64,000 nucleotides of DNA from Heliopora coerulea (lineage: Eukaryota > Cnidaria > Anthozoa > Scleralcyonacea > Helioporidae), in contig JASJOG010000189.1 of assembly GCA_030142905.1 (NCBI GenBank), positions 241,001 to 305,000 on the forward strand, read 5' to 3'. Positions 29,063 through 41,933 of this stretch are shown here, in pieces (position 1 is the first letter of the stretch; the number at the start of each line of letters is the position of its first letter). A model generated the notes under the pieces. That model was not told the origin of the DNA. It worked only from the letters and a program-made list of their open reading frames with translations, and searched no databases. The position numbers and the translations under genes are program-made.

Positions 29063-30111
29063 ACATATCTATGTCTTGCGACAGACTCAGTAGACATTTT
29101 AACAATGTTTGTGATTCGACTTGAAGTGGTCTTGACATGACTTCAGAGAATCTACGGAAACTTGTAATGACCATTTACAATCTTAATTTCAACGAGTAAT
29201 TCGATGCCCTTAAATATTTTCTATATTATATTATCCATTACCTCGTCTTTCTCTCCGGTGTCCCTCGAGGATTACCTACCGTAATCCTGTGCGTTGCATC
29301 ACACGATACTGGCTCGTCATTTTGGAACCGATATCTTGATGGCAACTTGAATAATTGCTTCTAGAAATACTCTTGTAAGGAATCGGATTGTGGAAATTAA
29401 TTATTTCCCGGATCTATTTAATGGTGTATTTTCGTTTTTTTTACCTGTGTTTGTGTGTTATAAATGGTGGAAGGATCTGTGTTAGAACAGTTGAAAGTCT
29501 TGCGCATGCTGGTAAGTTTGTCTTTTAAATCCACAACATGTATACTTTATTGAATGATTTCAAGCTTATTATATAAAAAAGATATATGAAACTATTTGGA
29601 GGTTTTGTATTTTAAGAGTAGTTTTAGTAATTTCGTCCAACGCTAGTTGATGAATAATTACCGAGACCAGCATCATTGGATATATTGCAGCTGTTGATGA
29701 CGTAGCCCGAATTATGCAATGCTGTTTGGCCGAAGTAGTTGCCTGTTGAATTGTTAAAATAAGAAATGCAATGTAGAGCCAGCCCAGTGTCACACCTTGA
29801 AATGATGAATATCGTCATTAGGGTTTTCCTATTGTTTTTTACCTTTAAGCGGCCATCGAGAATTTAATGCTGGTAGTTTCGCCCGAGCTCACGAGACCTG
29901 ATGACGGACGAGCATAGGCGTCAATAAAGGCGCAGGGCCCCCTACTTTTGTAAGAAGAGGGGCCTGTCCTCCCCTACTTTTGAGGTTAATGCGGGTTTGC
30001 CATATTTCTTGACAAAGTGTTAACATTTTAGCTTTGTTGCAAATAAGAAAGGAGCTTTAAGCACTATTCTAAACAGCGTTCGAGTTTCGGCGTTATTTTT
30101 AAAATTTAAAA
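29063..30111. other. Cdc42 3' UTR and following spacer
   Basis: Downstream of the Cdc42 stop no consensus AATAAA is obvious in the first ~400 bases, so the transcript end cannot be placed. No other gene recognised. Confidence 0.5.
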
Positions 30112-30310
30112 AACACTGCCAGCCGACAACTTAAAAAAGTATAAAATAAAACATAATCCGAAAAATAAAGGCATCTTGGAAAACTCAAGATATGAGTGGA
30201 AAACAAGACGGGTATACGAGACTAATATTTCGACTTTATTACAAAGTCCGCATCAGACAGAGTGATTTACAAAACAAACCAAGTATATATACAGTGTGAA
30301 CAACGGAAGT
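30112..30310. repeat. Dispersed repeat, copy 1 (relative at 37161-37325)
   Basis: Shares with 37161-37325 the order ATAAAATAAAACAT, then CATCTTGGAAAACTCAAGAT, then CTAATATTTCGACTTTATTA, then TGATTTACAAAACAA and TATATATACAGTGTGA. It lies just upstream of a Penelope-like fragment and may belong to that element's flank. Confidence 0.75.
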
Positions 30311-30353
30311 TAGGAATCCTATACCTGAGATATTAACACGACAGAACGCATTG

Positions 30354-30518
30354 CTAATTACTTATTAACTCGAGAGGAAGCTATTTACAAGGCAAAAGTC
30401 ATTAACAACAACTGACCTGACAATCCTACGTCATCTTACACATCAGTATTGTCGGGTCAGTTGTTGTTAATGACCTTTGCCTTGTAAATAGCTTCCTCTC
30501 GAGTTAATAAGTAATTAG
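30354..30518. repeat. Inverted repeat, 71-bp near-perfect arms
   Basis: Arms 30354-30424 and 30448-30518 are reverse complements with at most one or two differences around a 23-nt loop. No coding sequence. Confidence 0.87.
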
Positions 30519-30959
30519 TTGCCACATTAGTCAACAGTTGCCACAAACCTTGATGCGTGTTTGTTTCCAAATACAGTTACTTTATACCATACCTTACGCT
30601 AGTTTGTGACAAACCTTTATTAAACGGCAAACCCTATTAAGCGGCCACTTTCCATCTCCACGAGGGCCGCTGCTTAAAAGGGGTTCAAGTACTCGAGAGT
30701 AGGTCAAGTTTTGCTTTTCCCAATTTCAGTTCGAAGCGTTGAAAGTTGCGGAAGGTAGTCAGCGTTCCTTTTATTGTATCTTTCTGTTAGAACCGTAGCT
30801 ACAGATTTTCCGGGCAGAAAACGTAGTCGTAGTAAGAAAGTAAGAACTCATCTGAATATCTTAAGGTGGAAACCCATGAATAATTGAGACAAATGATAAG
30901 TTTGGATAAAATTTTACCAATGTTTCGTTGCCACATGCAAAGAGCGCAATTGGTTAGCT

Positions 30960-31750
30960 AATTGCCTTGCTGAATTTAAATCCTTTTATTTTTGACGTTA
31001 TGTTGATGACTGTTTTGTTATTTTCCGTTCTCGTGAACACGGTTCTTTCCTTCCAGAATTACTTGAATTCACAGCACCCTAATCTAACTTTCACCAGTGA
31101 ACTTGAAACCAATTCTACCCTCCCTTTCCTAGATATTTTAATCGACAACCTCGGTTTATCGAAAACCCACTTTAACTGGTTTATTTACCAACTTTGACAG
31201 TTTCATCCCTCTTTCGTTTAAACGAGGTCTCACTTACACTTCAATTGATCGCTACTTTAAAATCTGCTCCTCATAACACCTTTTCCACTCTGAACTCCTT
31301 AAAACTCAAAAGAAAAAAAGAAGAAAAAAATCTTTTTCAATGGCTGTCCTGACGTGTTTCTCGATCGCTGCATTAGTGTTTTTCTTGATAAACTTTTTTA
31401 CCGTAAATCACCAGACTCTAATGAACAACATGACTCAAAAACCATAACTTTTTTCTCTCCTTTTTACGGGTTCTTATTGTTTACAAATAGGGACACAAAT
31501 CCAAAAATTATGTTCTGCTTTTCCTGACATATCTTTACGGTTTATCTTCGGGCCAGGTAGACGACTGTCCAATTTCTTCCACGTTAAAAATAGAATCCCC
31601 ATATTAATGAGATCGTTGTTTTCAAAAGTTTTTGCCGTGATACTTGTGGGCCACACGTAGTTTATCAACACAAGTGTCAATGCTGCGGAGCGTTGTATTT
31701 CGGCCAAACTCGCCCGATATTTTCGTACCCGAATCTCAGAACATATAGGG
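30960..31750 (+). pseudogene. Penelope-like retroelement fragment (RT end and GIY-YIG start)
   Basis: Pieces in several frames follow the order of a Penelope-like polyprotein. First is RYVDD at 30996-31010, the catalytic box of reverse transcriptase, then after a frameshift LNSQHPNLTF and LPFLDILIDN, then a TFTGL-like stretch. Later come an IFGPGRRLSNFFHVK-type segment (31545-31590) and finally HKCQCCGALYFGQT (to 31710), the start of a GIY-YIG nuclease domain. Several frameshifts and stops make it dead, and it ends at a (TA)n run. The RT would copy RNA and the GIY-YIG domain cut the target. Family assignment rests on motif order. Confidence 0.8.
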
Positions 31751-31781
31751 AGTTTTACAGTACCTACTACCGACTAATACC

Positions 31782-31825
<44 letters not shown>

Positions 31826-32143
31826 TCGCCGCCGCTTATATGCAAATCCTTTTTGTCAACTCAATTTTTGCATATAAGAGGATTTTGCATATAAACGGAT
31901 TCGTTCCCAGGACGCGCATCCAGCAAAATCATTAGCATAATAGACAAATGACCAAAGATTAAATACCAAAACCAGAAAAAAATTGTATTTATTAATAAAC
32001 TAAAATATACAAGATAGCTGTTCTTAGGTTTGGAAATAACAATTAATGTTTGTTTTTTTGCAACATTTGAACACACATCGGTGGAAATATTTGAAAGAGA
32101 AAGAATAAAACACAGACCGAAAATTGTCATCTTGTGACTTGAT

Positions 32144-32278
32144 ATTCAAGTTGGAACAAGAAACAGACAAGTTGAAAAACGGTAATATTTCGGCTCTATT
32201 TCGTCTGATGATGACTCTGAAATAGAACCGAAATATTACCGTTTTTCAACTTGTCCGTTTCTTGTTCCAACTTGAATT
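32144..32278. repeat. Foldback nested in the Tigger element
   Basis: Arms 32144-32201 and 32221-32278 are ~58-bp reverse complements with a few mismatches and contain CGGTAATATTTCGG. It belongs to the same dispersed family as 24232-24464. Confidence 0.85.
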
Positions 32279-32390
32279 ATTGATGAGTTATTACGGGCTT
32301 TGGTTCAGGCTCGTCGTCACTCTCCTGGATGCTTTGTTACTCGTTGATTATTGAGTTCTCATCAACTGGTGGCGCTGTTTCGAGAAAGTT

Positions 32391-32439
32391 GTCTGCAGAT
32401 ATAATTTCATGGAGCCGCCATGAAATTATATCTGCAGAC
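32391..32439. repeat. Perfect 22-bp palindrome arms, 5-nt spacer
   Basis: GTCTGCAGATATAATTTCAT... at 32391-32412 is the exact inverse of 32418-32439. It overlaps the end of the transposase fragment and may be an inverted duplication of it. Confidence 0.85.
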
Positions 32440-33299
32440 GCCACGTGGAGCCGCCAACAGTTGAGCCAACGGAATATCATCATCTTCCGCCCACGAATCT
32501 TCATCGCTATCATATTTGGACACAAAACCTGCATGGCGGAAACAGTTTGCGATTGTTTTTGTGGTTATCTCAGACCAGCAGGCGCCAATCGTATTCATAG
32601 CATCCAGCAAATCGAACGTCTTAGAAAATTCGCTCGCATCTTCGTACACGGTAAAGTTTTGCAACCGCCCAAGCATCTTGGTTTTCTACTGTTTCCAATC
32701 ATTGAAACATTGAAATACTTTCGAAAGGAAAGGAGGATTTGCAGCAATGCATTGAAAATTTTCTTTGCATATAAGCGATTTTAGCGCAAAATTTTCAATT
32801 TTTCTTTTGCATATAACCGACTTTTGCATATAAGCGATTTGCATATAAGCGGATTAAAAAAAGGAATTTTCTTAAGGTTTGGTTTTGGATTTCCAAAATC
32901 TTTGCATATAAACGGCTTTTGCATATAAGCGACTTGCTTATAAGCGGCGGCGACTGTATATATATATATATATATATCCATGGGTTCCAATCACTCAAAA
33001 ATGCCGTGTGCCAGCTCGGGGACTGGTATGTTGTTGAACAAACCGTACCAAGATACCGTATTGAAGCAAATCGATTTGGTCTCGTTCTTTTTTCCCTTGT
33101 ATGGATCTCTCGCAAGTTGTTTACATTATTTGAACACTGAAGCCAGTAAATGATTTAAGACCGGCAAAGGAAATGGCTTTCTTGGTGCCTGCGGCTGGTT
33201 TCGCCACCTCAGTAACTGGACAATTTATGACTTGACAGAGCAGTTCTCAAAGTTAGCTCCTTGGAATATGCATTTGCCGACTGTTCACTTTTTGCAGCA

Positions 33300-34448
33300 A
33301 CGCTTTGTCTTGGTTCTTTCTGATTTATATGAACAAAAGACGTAAGGGAACTCGCTTGATGTCAGAACATTTGCTAAGCGACTAACTGTATTAAAACGAC
33401 ATTCTTTGCTGAAGTTGAATAGATGTCGATTAGTATAAATCTTGGGACTTTTCACGTTCTGGTAACCACTTACCTGAGCTGCAGAATCACAGGTACGTCT
33501 GAATCGAGTAGCTTTGAAGTACAAGTTCTGCGAACGGAATTGTTTTGAGCAGCTTTCAAAAGTAGCTTCCCGATTTCATTCTTCCCTAAGGGAGACTTCT
33601 TGTACGAAATATTACCACCTGGATTTTGCTGGTGTTTGTTGGTAAAGTAGAATGAAGATTCTGGTTCATTCATCTCTGTACGACGATTATTTTTGAACAT
33701 TTTGCAGTATTTAACCGGACAGCGTTCATGGTCAATTGCTTGAGAAGTGGGGTAGAACACTCGTCATCCAGAAGAGTTGTCCAGGCCATGACAGTCTTTG
33801 GATGCTTTCTCCGCTTTCCACACAAAGATTTCATTGCCTCAATCAGGATTTTTTTCGCTATGAAATGTCACCCCATTGAAGACGTTAGGATGTATTTTTG
33901 GCTCGAAACAAAAATACAAGGTAAACAGCCACCAGGTAACTCGCTGCAAAGCTACTTGTTTTTGGTCACCAAATTATCCTTCGGCAAAACAGTTGTCCGC
34001 TTCAATCTTTCTCATTTCGAGAGTGATTTGTGCATGATGATCTTTACCGTATTCGACCGGTCATGCTTTCATCAGGATTTTAAAACCTCTCAGGAAAGTT
34101 TAAAGTCGTCTGTGAGTAAATTTACCGTTGAACCCTTTGTGTTGAGGTGCCACTGAATGCTTAGTAGAAATTACGCAAGAGATGCAGGTTTATACGCCAT
34201 TTTTCTTTTTTATTGATGTTTTGCCTTGGAAAAAGTATGTCTTTTACTTCCCTCTTCTCGTTCTTCTTTCGACAAAACTTGCACAAGGTTTGCTTGTCGT
34301 ATTTTGTTGTATGTTTTGTATTTTCCGATTTTTGGTCAGCGATAAAATTGCAGAATTCGTTCATGTTTTCTTTATTTACTTCGTCGATTTCGTAATTCGT
34401 TTCATTTTCGTCACCAAAGTCTTGTACTTCCGGATGAATAGTTAGCAT
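33300..34448 (-). pseudogene. Crypton-like tyrosine recombinase gene relic
   Basis: Minus-strand pieces in two or three frames run in the order of the Crypton/DUF3504 family. The N-terminal segment (34448-34161) has FIADQKSENTK and KNEKREVKDI. A broken middle has RAKNTS and a WGDI-like motif. The catalytic part (33760-33474) has ERCPVKYCKMF, SPLGKNEIGKLL and NNSVRRT. After a one-base frame change, SGYQNVKS and a Y follow. The family's HxxR and GH residues appear as N and Y here, so catalysis would be lost anyway, and several stops lie in the middle. Tyrosine recombinases insert Cryptons without terminal repeats, matching the absence of visible ends. Confidence 0.75.
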
Positions 34449-35264
34449 AAACCCTTATCACAGCAGATCTTAAAGACATTTGTAACCAACTTCGAGGTAA
34501 CGTATAATTTATCAATTTTTTAAGTCTCAAAAAATGTCAGAAAAATATTCAATCATGAGCTCTCCGTAATGCCATATCCGTTTGATAACCTATGAGAATG
34601 CTCCACTTTTAAGACGAAAAGTCTGGCCATCTAATGAAACAATCTTTCTTTAAGGCAAAATGAGTAAGAAGTCTAATTGGAAAACGACATCAATTACCAT
34701 AAACCCGCAAATAATTCAGGGTATTGATCCTATCATTCGTTGTTTAATAATTTAATTGTAAGGATGGACATCTTACCATTTGTTAAGCCGTTGAACGTTA
34801 TTCTCACCGAACTTTTTGTCTTAATAAAGCAGAATTGAAATTTTAAACGTAAATATGACCATAAGCAGTCTAAATAAAAAATAATTTCCAGTTTGGATTG
34901 TTGTTTATTTGCGGCCAAATTCTGTGTGGAATTTTTTTTATTGCATGTCCCCTTCCAGTTATAGTCAGGAGGATTTGTCTTTTTGAGAATTTTGAAAAAT
35001 TATCAATGTTACTTGGATTTTCGAGAGATATATTGGAAGGGGGGGCGAGGGGTTGTTGCGTGCACGTATTTCTAGTCTAGATCTGGAAGTTAACCGTCGC
35101 ATCTTTCTCTGCGTCAGCGGTATACCACTAAAACTAAAGTAAACTTTTTTCTGATTGGTTGTATTGTTAATGGTGTTTAAATTTGAAATTTTGTTATGAG
35201 CAGTTCATGCGAAGGCATTGTGGTCGAGAACCAAACTCAATTTTTAACGGCATTTCACTAAGAA
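34449..35264. other. Spacer, nothing recognised
   Basis: No motif, repeat or coding exon seen; likely includes the promoter of the CDCA3-like gene to the right. Confidence 0.5.
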
Positions 35265-36029
35265 ATGGGATTAAGCGAAAGCAAATCTCCTTTCCAGGCA
35301 GATGGAGGACCTTCAAAGCCAGAAATCGACGGGGAAATGGGGATTTCTCAAATGCTGGATCCTCGATCTCTAAGCAATAATTTTGAGAAGACGCCAGTGC
35401 ACTACAGAAGCGAGAAATCTAGAGCTGATGGAGACGATATGGGAATGGTTGTCGGAGATCCAAGATCGCCATCAAACGAAATAAAACGAACACCCATTAC
35501 TGCTCATCATTTATAGGAAACCAAAACAGACGAAGACACCGGGAATGAACTTTGGGCGAAAATTCAACAACTGAAACTGTTTGGCCCTCCGATCTTACAC
35601 TTGACAAACAGCTCAGACAGTTTGTCTAGCGATAAAGAGATTATACATTCAACGAAAACAATTCTGAAGCTAAAAGAAGAGCAGTCAAGCCAACTGGAAC
35701 ATTTTGATTCGATATGTTTATCCAGTACGCCTTCTCGACCGCGATCTAGAACTACTTCCAAAGAAAAGGAAAGGAAGCCGTCTAAAGTTACAAGGAAAAC
35801 CAAGACTTCCCAGCCCTCGAAGAAATCCCTGAAGAAAGCATTTGTGGAGAAAAGTCCGCGGTCACCCTTGGCTGAACGGAATGGGGAAGTTAACCACGAA
35901 AGGAAACCGAATAACGACAAGAATTCCAAGACCACAGCGCTGATACGATATAAGAAATACAATAATCTAGAAGAGTCGTTGGTTGAAGAGCTATTCCCTG
36001 GAAAAGAGAATACAGAAATTGTTCGGTAG
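35265..36029 (+). CDS. CDCA3: CDCA3/Tome-1-like mitotic-entry protein, with an in-frame TAG
   Basis: One uninterrupted frame runs 35265-36029 except for TAG at 35514-35516, giving 83 residues before and ~170 after. The N-terminus MGLSESKSPF recalls the MG start of CDCA3. Two repeats match the hallmark of that protein: LDPRSLSNNFEKTP (about residues 31-44) and GDPRSPSNEIKRTPI (64-78). A third, SPRSPLAE, lies later in a long lysine/serine-rich disordered stretch, and a KEN box (GKENTE) ends it. Total length (~254) is near the human 268. CDCA3 is an SCF-linked factor that promotes Wee1 loss at mitotic entry and is itself an APC/C target through KEN. The TAG may be a CAG to TAG mutation, an error, or evidence of a retrocopy; no poly(A) tail or flanking duplication was seen. 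Confidence 0.68.
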
Positions 36030-39000
36030 TGGAATCTCAATTAACGTCAAACTTTTAAACTATAATAACAGAGTCCAGTAAAACAGACTTAAATATATTC
36101 TCATCTGTTATATGCTCCAGTTTATGGTAAGTGGAGGGCCTTTACAAAGTTGTACTGTTACCAAAACCAAGTACATGTAAATTTGATGGCTCATTCGTAT
36201 TTGAATGTGCTATTACGGGTGTCAGAGTACGGTAGTGTAATTTCAAAATCAATATTAAGCAATAATATTCCACCTGGACATGGGATTCTACTATATTGCA
36301 TGCTCCTGTAAAATTTGGATTAAACTTTCTACTGTATAATATAAGGAGAGGCTTCAAGCAATTCCTTTAAAATTCAGTTATAATGCTGGTCCCACAAAAA
36401 TTGTAGCGGATGTGAGTTTCACTAAGATTCACTATTTCATCTAAATGAAGTTCTTGGATTTATTTTCATCGAGCAGTTTGATCTTAAGAGCAGTCAATGA
36501 GTTTTATATTCAATCTTGCTTTGGTATTGAATTACAATTTTATATACCAGTATCTTTCTGTAGTGACTTTTACACGAAATCTTGCTTTGGATCCAACACT
36601 TCAAGAACTTATAATATATATCAACAGCATACTACCTATAACTGCATATCCTTTAACTGAAAATGGTGACTATGTTTGTACATGAAAGTACTTTGACTGA
36701 ATTGTATGTCATACAACATGTAGTACTGCAAGCCTTTAAGATTCTTGGATCTTCATTGAGATATTTTCCTTTCCTAGCAACAGCTAGTCCCTTTTCAAGC
36801 ACATTTGTTGAATATAGAGTCCAGAATTATTGCAATTTCTTTTTCATACAAAAAATTTAATGTTGACACACTGCAAATTATCTTGATTGATATCACAAAT
36901 ATGATTTATGAATTTCAAAGCATTCTGGTAATTGAATCAGTAGATAACTGTAAGAAGCCCCAGTTAATATAGGCCAAAGGTTTACTACAGTGATGGTCAT
37001 TTGTGATGAAGAACTCATGAAAGAATGTCTAACATTCATGTAGCTTATACTATTACATGGCATAAGCAATTTTTCACTTGCTGGTAATTTTATTCAATGC
37101 TATTTTAGAGTGCTGGTGGAAAGAACCATGAGCTTCTTTAATTGGTTTTGTTTATAACAGCATAAAATAAAACATTTGGAAAAATAGAAACATCTTGGAA
37201 AACTCAAGATATTAGTCAAACAAGACGAATATGAGACTCTAATATTTCGACTTTATTACAAAGTCAGCATCAGACAGAATGATTTACAAAACAAGCCATG
37301 ATCTATATATACAGTGTGATGTTGACAATGGAATAATTGTCAGCCATTAAGTTGTCTCTATTTTTCGGAATATGTTTTCTTTTATACTTTTTGAAGTTGT
37401 CGGCTGGTGGTGGTTTTTTATAATAGCAATAAGTCAACATTACTTGCTGTTTGCTCTGATGGGTGCCATCAGGGGATTGCATGGAAATCCTCCCTACCTC
37501 CTGCTTAAATTTACTAAGAATAAGTAAATAAGTAATCCACAATATAATATATAGAGTGGCACAACAAGGTTTCTGGTTGTCCATGAGATAGATTTCAAGG
37601 ATCATGTGTCCAGTTGCATGGGAGAATGTCCAGAGAAACTTTAATTACAACATTGAAATTTCTGGGTATAAACCCAGGTTGTTTTGTTAAGTTGTAAATA
37701 ACAAAATAATAAGTCACAAAAGAGCTGGACACATCACTATAATCTGGAATGTATGGTGCAGTAGTTGCCCTTGGAAACAATATACAAGTGCAACAAAATA
37801 AACTTGACCAGCAATGTTTATATTTACAAATTAAAGTAATAGAAATAACTCAATAAAATTAACCCTAACATTAACAAAAAAAAATGAAACAACAAAATTT
37901 AAGGAAAAAACAAGAGAGAACAACAAAAGAATAAATAATCATGCATGAAACAGTTGAAAGAAACTGTTTCCCATGTTTCTTTGGTTCTACATCTTGAGCT
38001 TCATGATAATTTTACCTGGCTGTGTACTCAATTGTAAATGTGTAACAGTAATCAGCCAAGATTAGTTTCATTGAAGAAAACATGTTTCTGATGTTTCCTG
38101 TCTATATAAGAAAACCTGACAATTGTGTGGGGTGTAAAAAATGACTTCCAGTCACATTCAAGAAATGAAATAAACCTTTTCATGAGTAAAGTATTTAACA
38201 GTGTCTAAACTTGAATTAGAATAGTGCACATCTCTTGACAGATGGTTGGAATTTGACCTTGAAATTTCCTTTTAGCAAAGTTATGGGCAATGGAGTCAGT
38301 ACAACCAGTGTGTCCTTGGTCACACCAACAATCCTAAAATTTCATTAGTTAATTCCAAATATCAGAATGCCATTAAAATACCTGATTTACTACTTAAAGA
38401 ATTTACTAAAAATATTCTATTGTTGAAATGCTGTAAATTTTAAAAGCATCTGAAAAAGCATGTTTCAGGATTCCATTGGTAGACCTCTTTTTGGATCACA
38501 AAAGACTTCCTCTACCAAAAGGTCACACCATTAATAAAATGCTTCTGCCCCCTGAAAATAAAGCCATGATTACATGATATATATTTATGATGTCAAATTC
38601 CCAGAAGCTTTTCTTTTGCTTGTGGTTCATGGGGTCTACCTGCTCCTCCCTCCCTGTTACTGCACTTAAAAAGTTAAGATGTGAGTGATTTTTGCATCAC
38701 CAAGTCCAACTAATTGTACAGCATCATTTCAGAGCACTGTTCAGAGCTGCCAAGAAGTACAGGTGACCAGCAATTCTGCTGCCTGCTATATCTCATTGAG
38801 GTCCAGAGCTCATCCCTAGAACAAGTTAAATTGTCTGGCATTAGCCAGAGTAAGGTATTGAAGTATGCCCTTGCTCCTAAGTGGGTGAAAGAAAAAGTAT
38901 GTGTGTTTCCTAATAGAATCTTTTAATACCTGCTTTTCCCTCCAGTTGTGGAGCCTTTGACCTCAGAATTGTTTTCTTCAGTTTATTCACCTGTTACTTC

Positions 39001-41925
39001 AAATCTTTTTGACAACTCTTGGTGTTTCAAATGCCTGATTTATCCCCAGTAGGAGAGGAAGGCAAAGTGTTTACAGGGTAAATACAAAGTTGTAAAGTTA
39101 TTTTACTATGAGTAATCTTCTATCTATAACCACCCTTCTACAATGGCAACATCATTAATTTTGCTGTTTCTCCTGTACATGGTTTACTGCATATTACACT
39201 TATTTACAAAGGCATAAATTGTACATTATTTTCTGAGATAATCTGTGTTTTATTTCATTCCACAATCATTTTCTTAACAGCACAAGGGATACCAAAATTC
39301 GTTGGCTAGACCATAGTCAATATTTTTCTTGATTTTACTCATGAAAGGGATGAGCCCTGCCCCGTAGTGAGTTAAGTATAGTTTTTTAGGGAGATGCTGA
39401 CTGCACTTGAACTTACAGCAGACATCAATAAATTCTTTAGATTCACATGAAAATTAAGTACATAAGTCTAGTTCCTGTAAAGGGAAAAAGCCAGGAGCTA
39501 GTCCTGTTCCCCAGGCAATTGAGGGTGACATAGTGGGATGGTATGTCAGTGTTTCAACCCTTATTGAGCAAGAATTTAGTAAAGGTGTCAATGTTCACTG
39601 CATGGATCATTGATTGAACTAGTACTTGTTCATTGCAACTTGCACTGAATACAATGGTCAGGACCTGAAAACATTCTGACTTTTTTTACAATTTCCTCAA
39701 ATGCCATGATCACTTGGTCAATAAAATCAAAGCATAGTTGCCCAACAGTAAAAAGAGAGTTTCAATTGAGGTTTGTTGCACAAGATGGATTGTTCATACT
39801 GATTGTAAGACTTTTGATGCCATTTGTTTCCTTAATAGTTCATTGACTGTATTATAGTCCAAAATATCCAGTTTTAGTTGCAGCTATGCTGGCATTATAT
39901 GTTAATGGCAATGGCCTAAAAATCAACTTATTTTTCTGTGCACCAGAGAGAATTCACCTTTGTTTGCATTATTGAGTTTCTTATAGATTTACCTATACAG
40001 CAATAAATATTTTTCCAAGATGTAGGAAAACATGTTCCTGGGCTTATCAAAATCAAAAATTTTCTAGGGGAGTATGCCCCCAAAGACCCCTTGATCTGTA
40101 GTGCCTTTTACACCTGGAACCTAGTCACAGAGGACAAAGACAAATTATTAAACTGTTGTTCCCAAACAACAGTGTAAAAACTTATGTTTGTTTTTTCACA
40201 AGTTCCTTAAGGGTGTATGACATAGGAAGCATGGATGAACTTGTTAAGCTTGATGACTATACAGAAGAATCATGCCAGCAGCTGTCGTTATCAATTATGA
40301 GGACAGATGAGCACCTGAGAGTGTAAAACAGGATGTTTTTATTGTTCAAACACATGAAACTTATTTTTACATACATTTATCCACAGTTATCAAGATCTTA
40401 ATATGGTTGATAATAATTATTGTGTACTGTGTTTCTATTCATGAATTAATGGAGGATAAAATAAAGTAAGATTCATACTGTAGATGCATAATTATCACTT
40501 GAAGTTTGTTTAGTTCTGATAGCATAGCTAAAGAGAAGTCATATTTTAGTAACTGGAAATACTGTATCTGACTAAACTGAATGTTCTTTTGCCATGAACC
40601 CATTCAGCTCAATTTTTTTTTAAGTTTCACTGACAGGAAACTGACTAACTGCATTTAGGAAGGGTGGCACATTTAGCCCAACTGCATCAGACATGTCTTT
40701 GATATCGAAACCTCTGTGACCATCACATCGTTTCCTGGCTGAGCAAAGAAAGACTACAATAAACTTTAGATACTTGTTCATTGCACATTATGTCATCCTG
40801 AACACAACACTAAGACAAATGCTGGGTTTTGCATCTTTTCTACTTTACTTAGTGGTTGCACTTCAGCCAGTTCAAAGCACACAATCAGGGACTGTATCTT
40901 TCTGATTAAAATCCTTTAATTACTATCAACCTTTGAGCACAACAACAAACTAGCCTTAAGAGATGACAGACCAACACAAAAAGACAAAACGTCACAGTCT
41001 CACATTTAGCGTTGTCCAGAAGCTCCACCTGACAGTGTATAGTTCTTTGTTTTTTGACATGGTGTGAATGATTAAGATTCAAAGTTCCACAAAAAACGGT
41101 GGGTTCAACAACTACAGTTACAAACCCAAGTGAACTTATGACAAACCAAATAATTACATACAATATTCGACACTGGGTAACCAGTTGAAGATGTTCCAAG
41201 TATCTAATTTAAAATATCATGATCCTTTAATGATGTGAATGTGACTGAGTCCTGTATGGTGGTGGCTTTTATATATATATATATATATCACTTGTTGGCA
41301 ACATAAGAAGAGCTCTTAATATGTGGTATAAGAAAATTTAACTTCAAACTAAGCTTGAAATAAACCAAACTTAAGTGCAAGTCAATTTCCAACAGCACAT
41401 ATCTTAACTTAACATAAATTCTTGTTTGGGGACAAGCGATCTTGTAGGTCTACAGTTACTTTGTGTTTGGGAAAAAATTTGAACATTGTAATGTTTGGGC
41501 CCCCATAAGTGAGTTTTATGCAGGTTGCAAAAATTAAGAAAATACCTTAAAAGTTCAATGCATAATTTTAGAAACTCATATGAAATTCAAACAATATGTC
41601 ACTTGCTATGATGTGTCCTAGTTACAGTACACACACCATATTTGGTGGACAAAACTATGTAATTTTCATCTGAAACACTAGAATTTTTCTTATCATATAC
41701 TTTGTAGATATATTGACTCAAGTGACCCGGTTGTAGCAGGCTCAAATGCAGAAACACAACAATACGCATTTCAGCACATTTACCTTCATTAAACTGCTTC
41801 CTACTGTTCAGTGAATTTCAAAAGAATGGAATGTATCTATTTGTCAAGTCACCATACAACTTTTCACAACCCCTCTGGAAATGTAGAGAACATAGGCTAC
41901 TTGTAGTTTTTTTAATGGCTGCTTT
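36030..41925. other. Long non-coding stretch between CDCA3-like gene and element B
   Basis: No gene recognised on either strand. It holds dispersed repeat copies at 37161-37325, a KPPPADNFKKYK-like minus-strand remnant near 37370-37440 related to sequence at 30112, diverged TTAACCCATTAAGG-type MITEs near 38787-38889 and 39330-39375, and a short (TA)n at 41271-41288. Confidence 0.55.
37161..37325. repeat. Dispersed repeat, copy 2 (relative at 30112-30310)
   Basis: Parallels the copy at 30112 through ATAAAATAAAACAT, CATCTTGGAAAACTCAAGAT, CTAATATTTCGACTTTATTA and TATATATACAGTGTGA in the same orientation. Confidence 0.75.
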
Positions 41926-41933
41926 CCGTTACG

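Larger units (their letters stand above)
31823..32956 (-). mobile_element. Tigger/pogo element, ~1.1 kb, TA target duplication
   Basis: Left end CAGTCGCCGCCGCTTATA and its inverse TTATAAGCGGCGGCGACTG close the element, with TA on both sides inside (TA)n runs. The sub-terminal phrase TTTGCATATAAGCG repeats many times near both ends. The minus strand around 32676-32407 keeps the tail of a DDE transposase: a LLDAMNTIG segment, then TIANCFRHAGF, typical of Tigger/pogo, then an acidic stretch. The catalytic core is gone. Two foldbacks (32144-32278 and 32391-32439) sit inside. Confidence 0.87.

Noticed and set aside
30195..30270. Possible second hammerhead family (CTGATGC, a stem, then GAAATATTAGTC on the minus strand), also at 32208-32240 as CTGATGA, a hairpin, then GAAATATT
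   Set aside because: CUGAUG, a paired stem II and GAAA are present, but no stem III closes properly and no stem I pairs across. Likely coincidence within foldback ends.
35564..36040. 158-codon minus-strand frame opposite the CDCA3-like gene
   Set aside because: It is the shadow of the serine/lysine-rich plus-strand frame, which has recognisable motifs.
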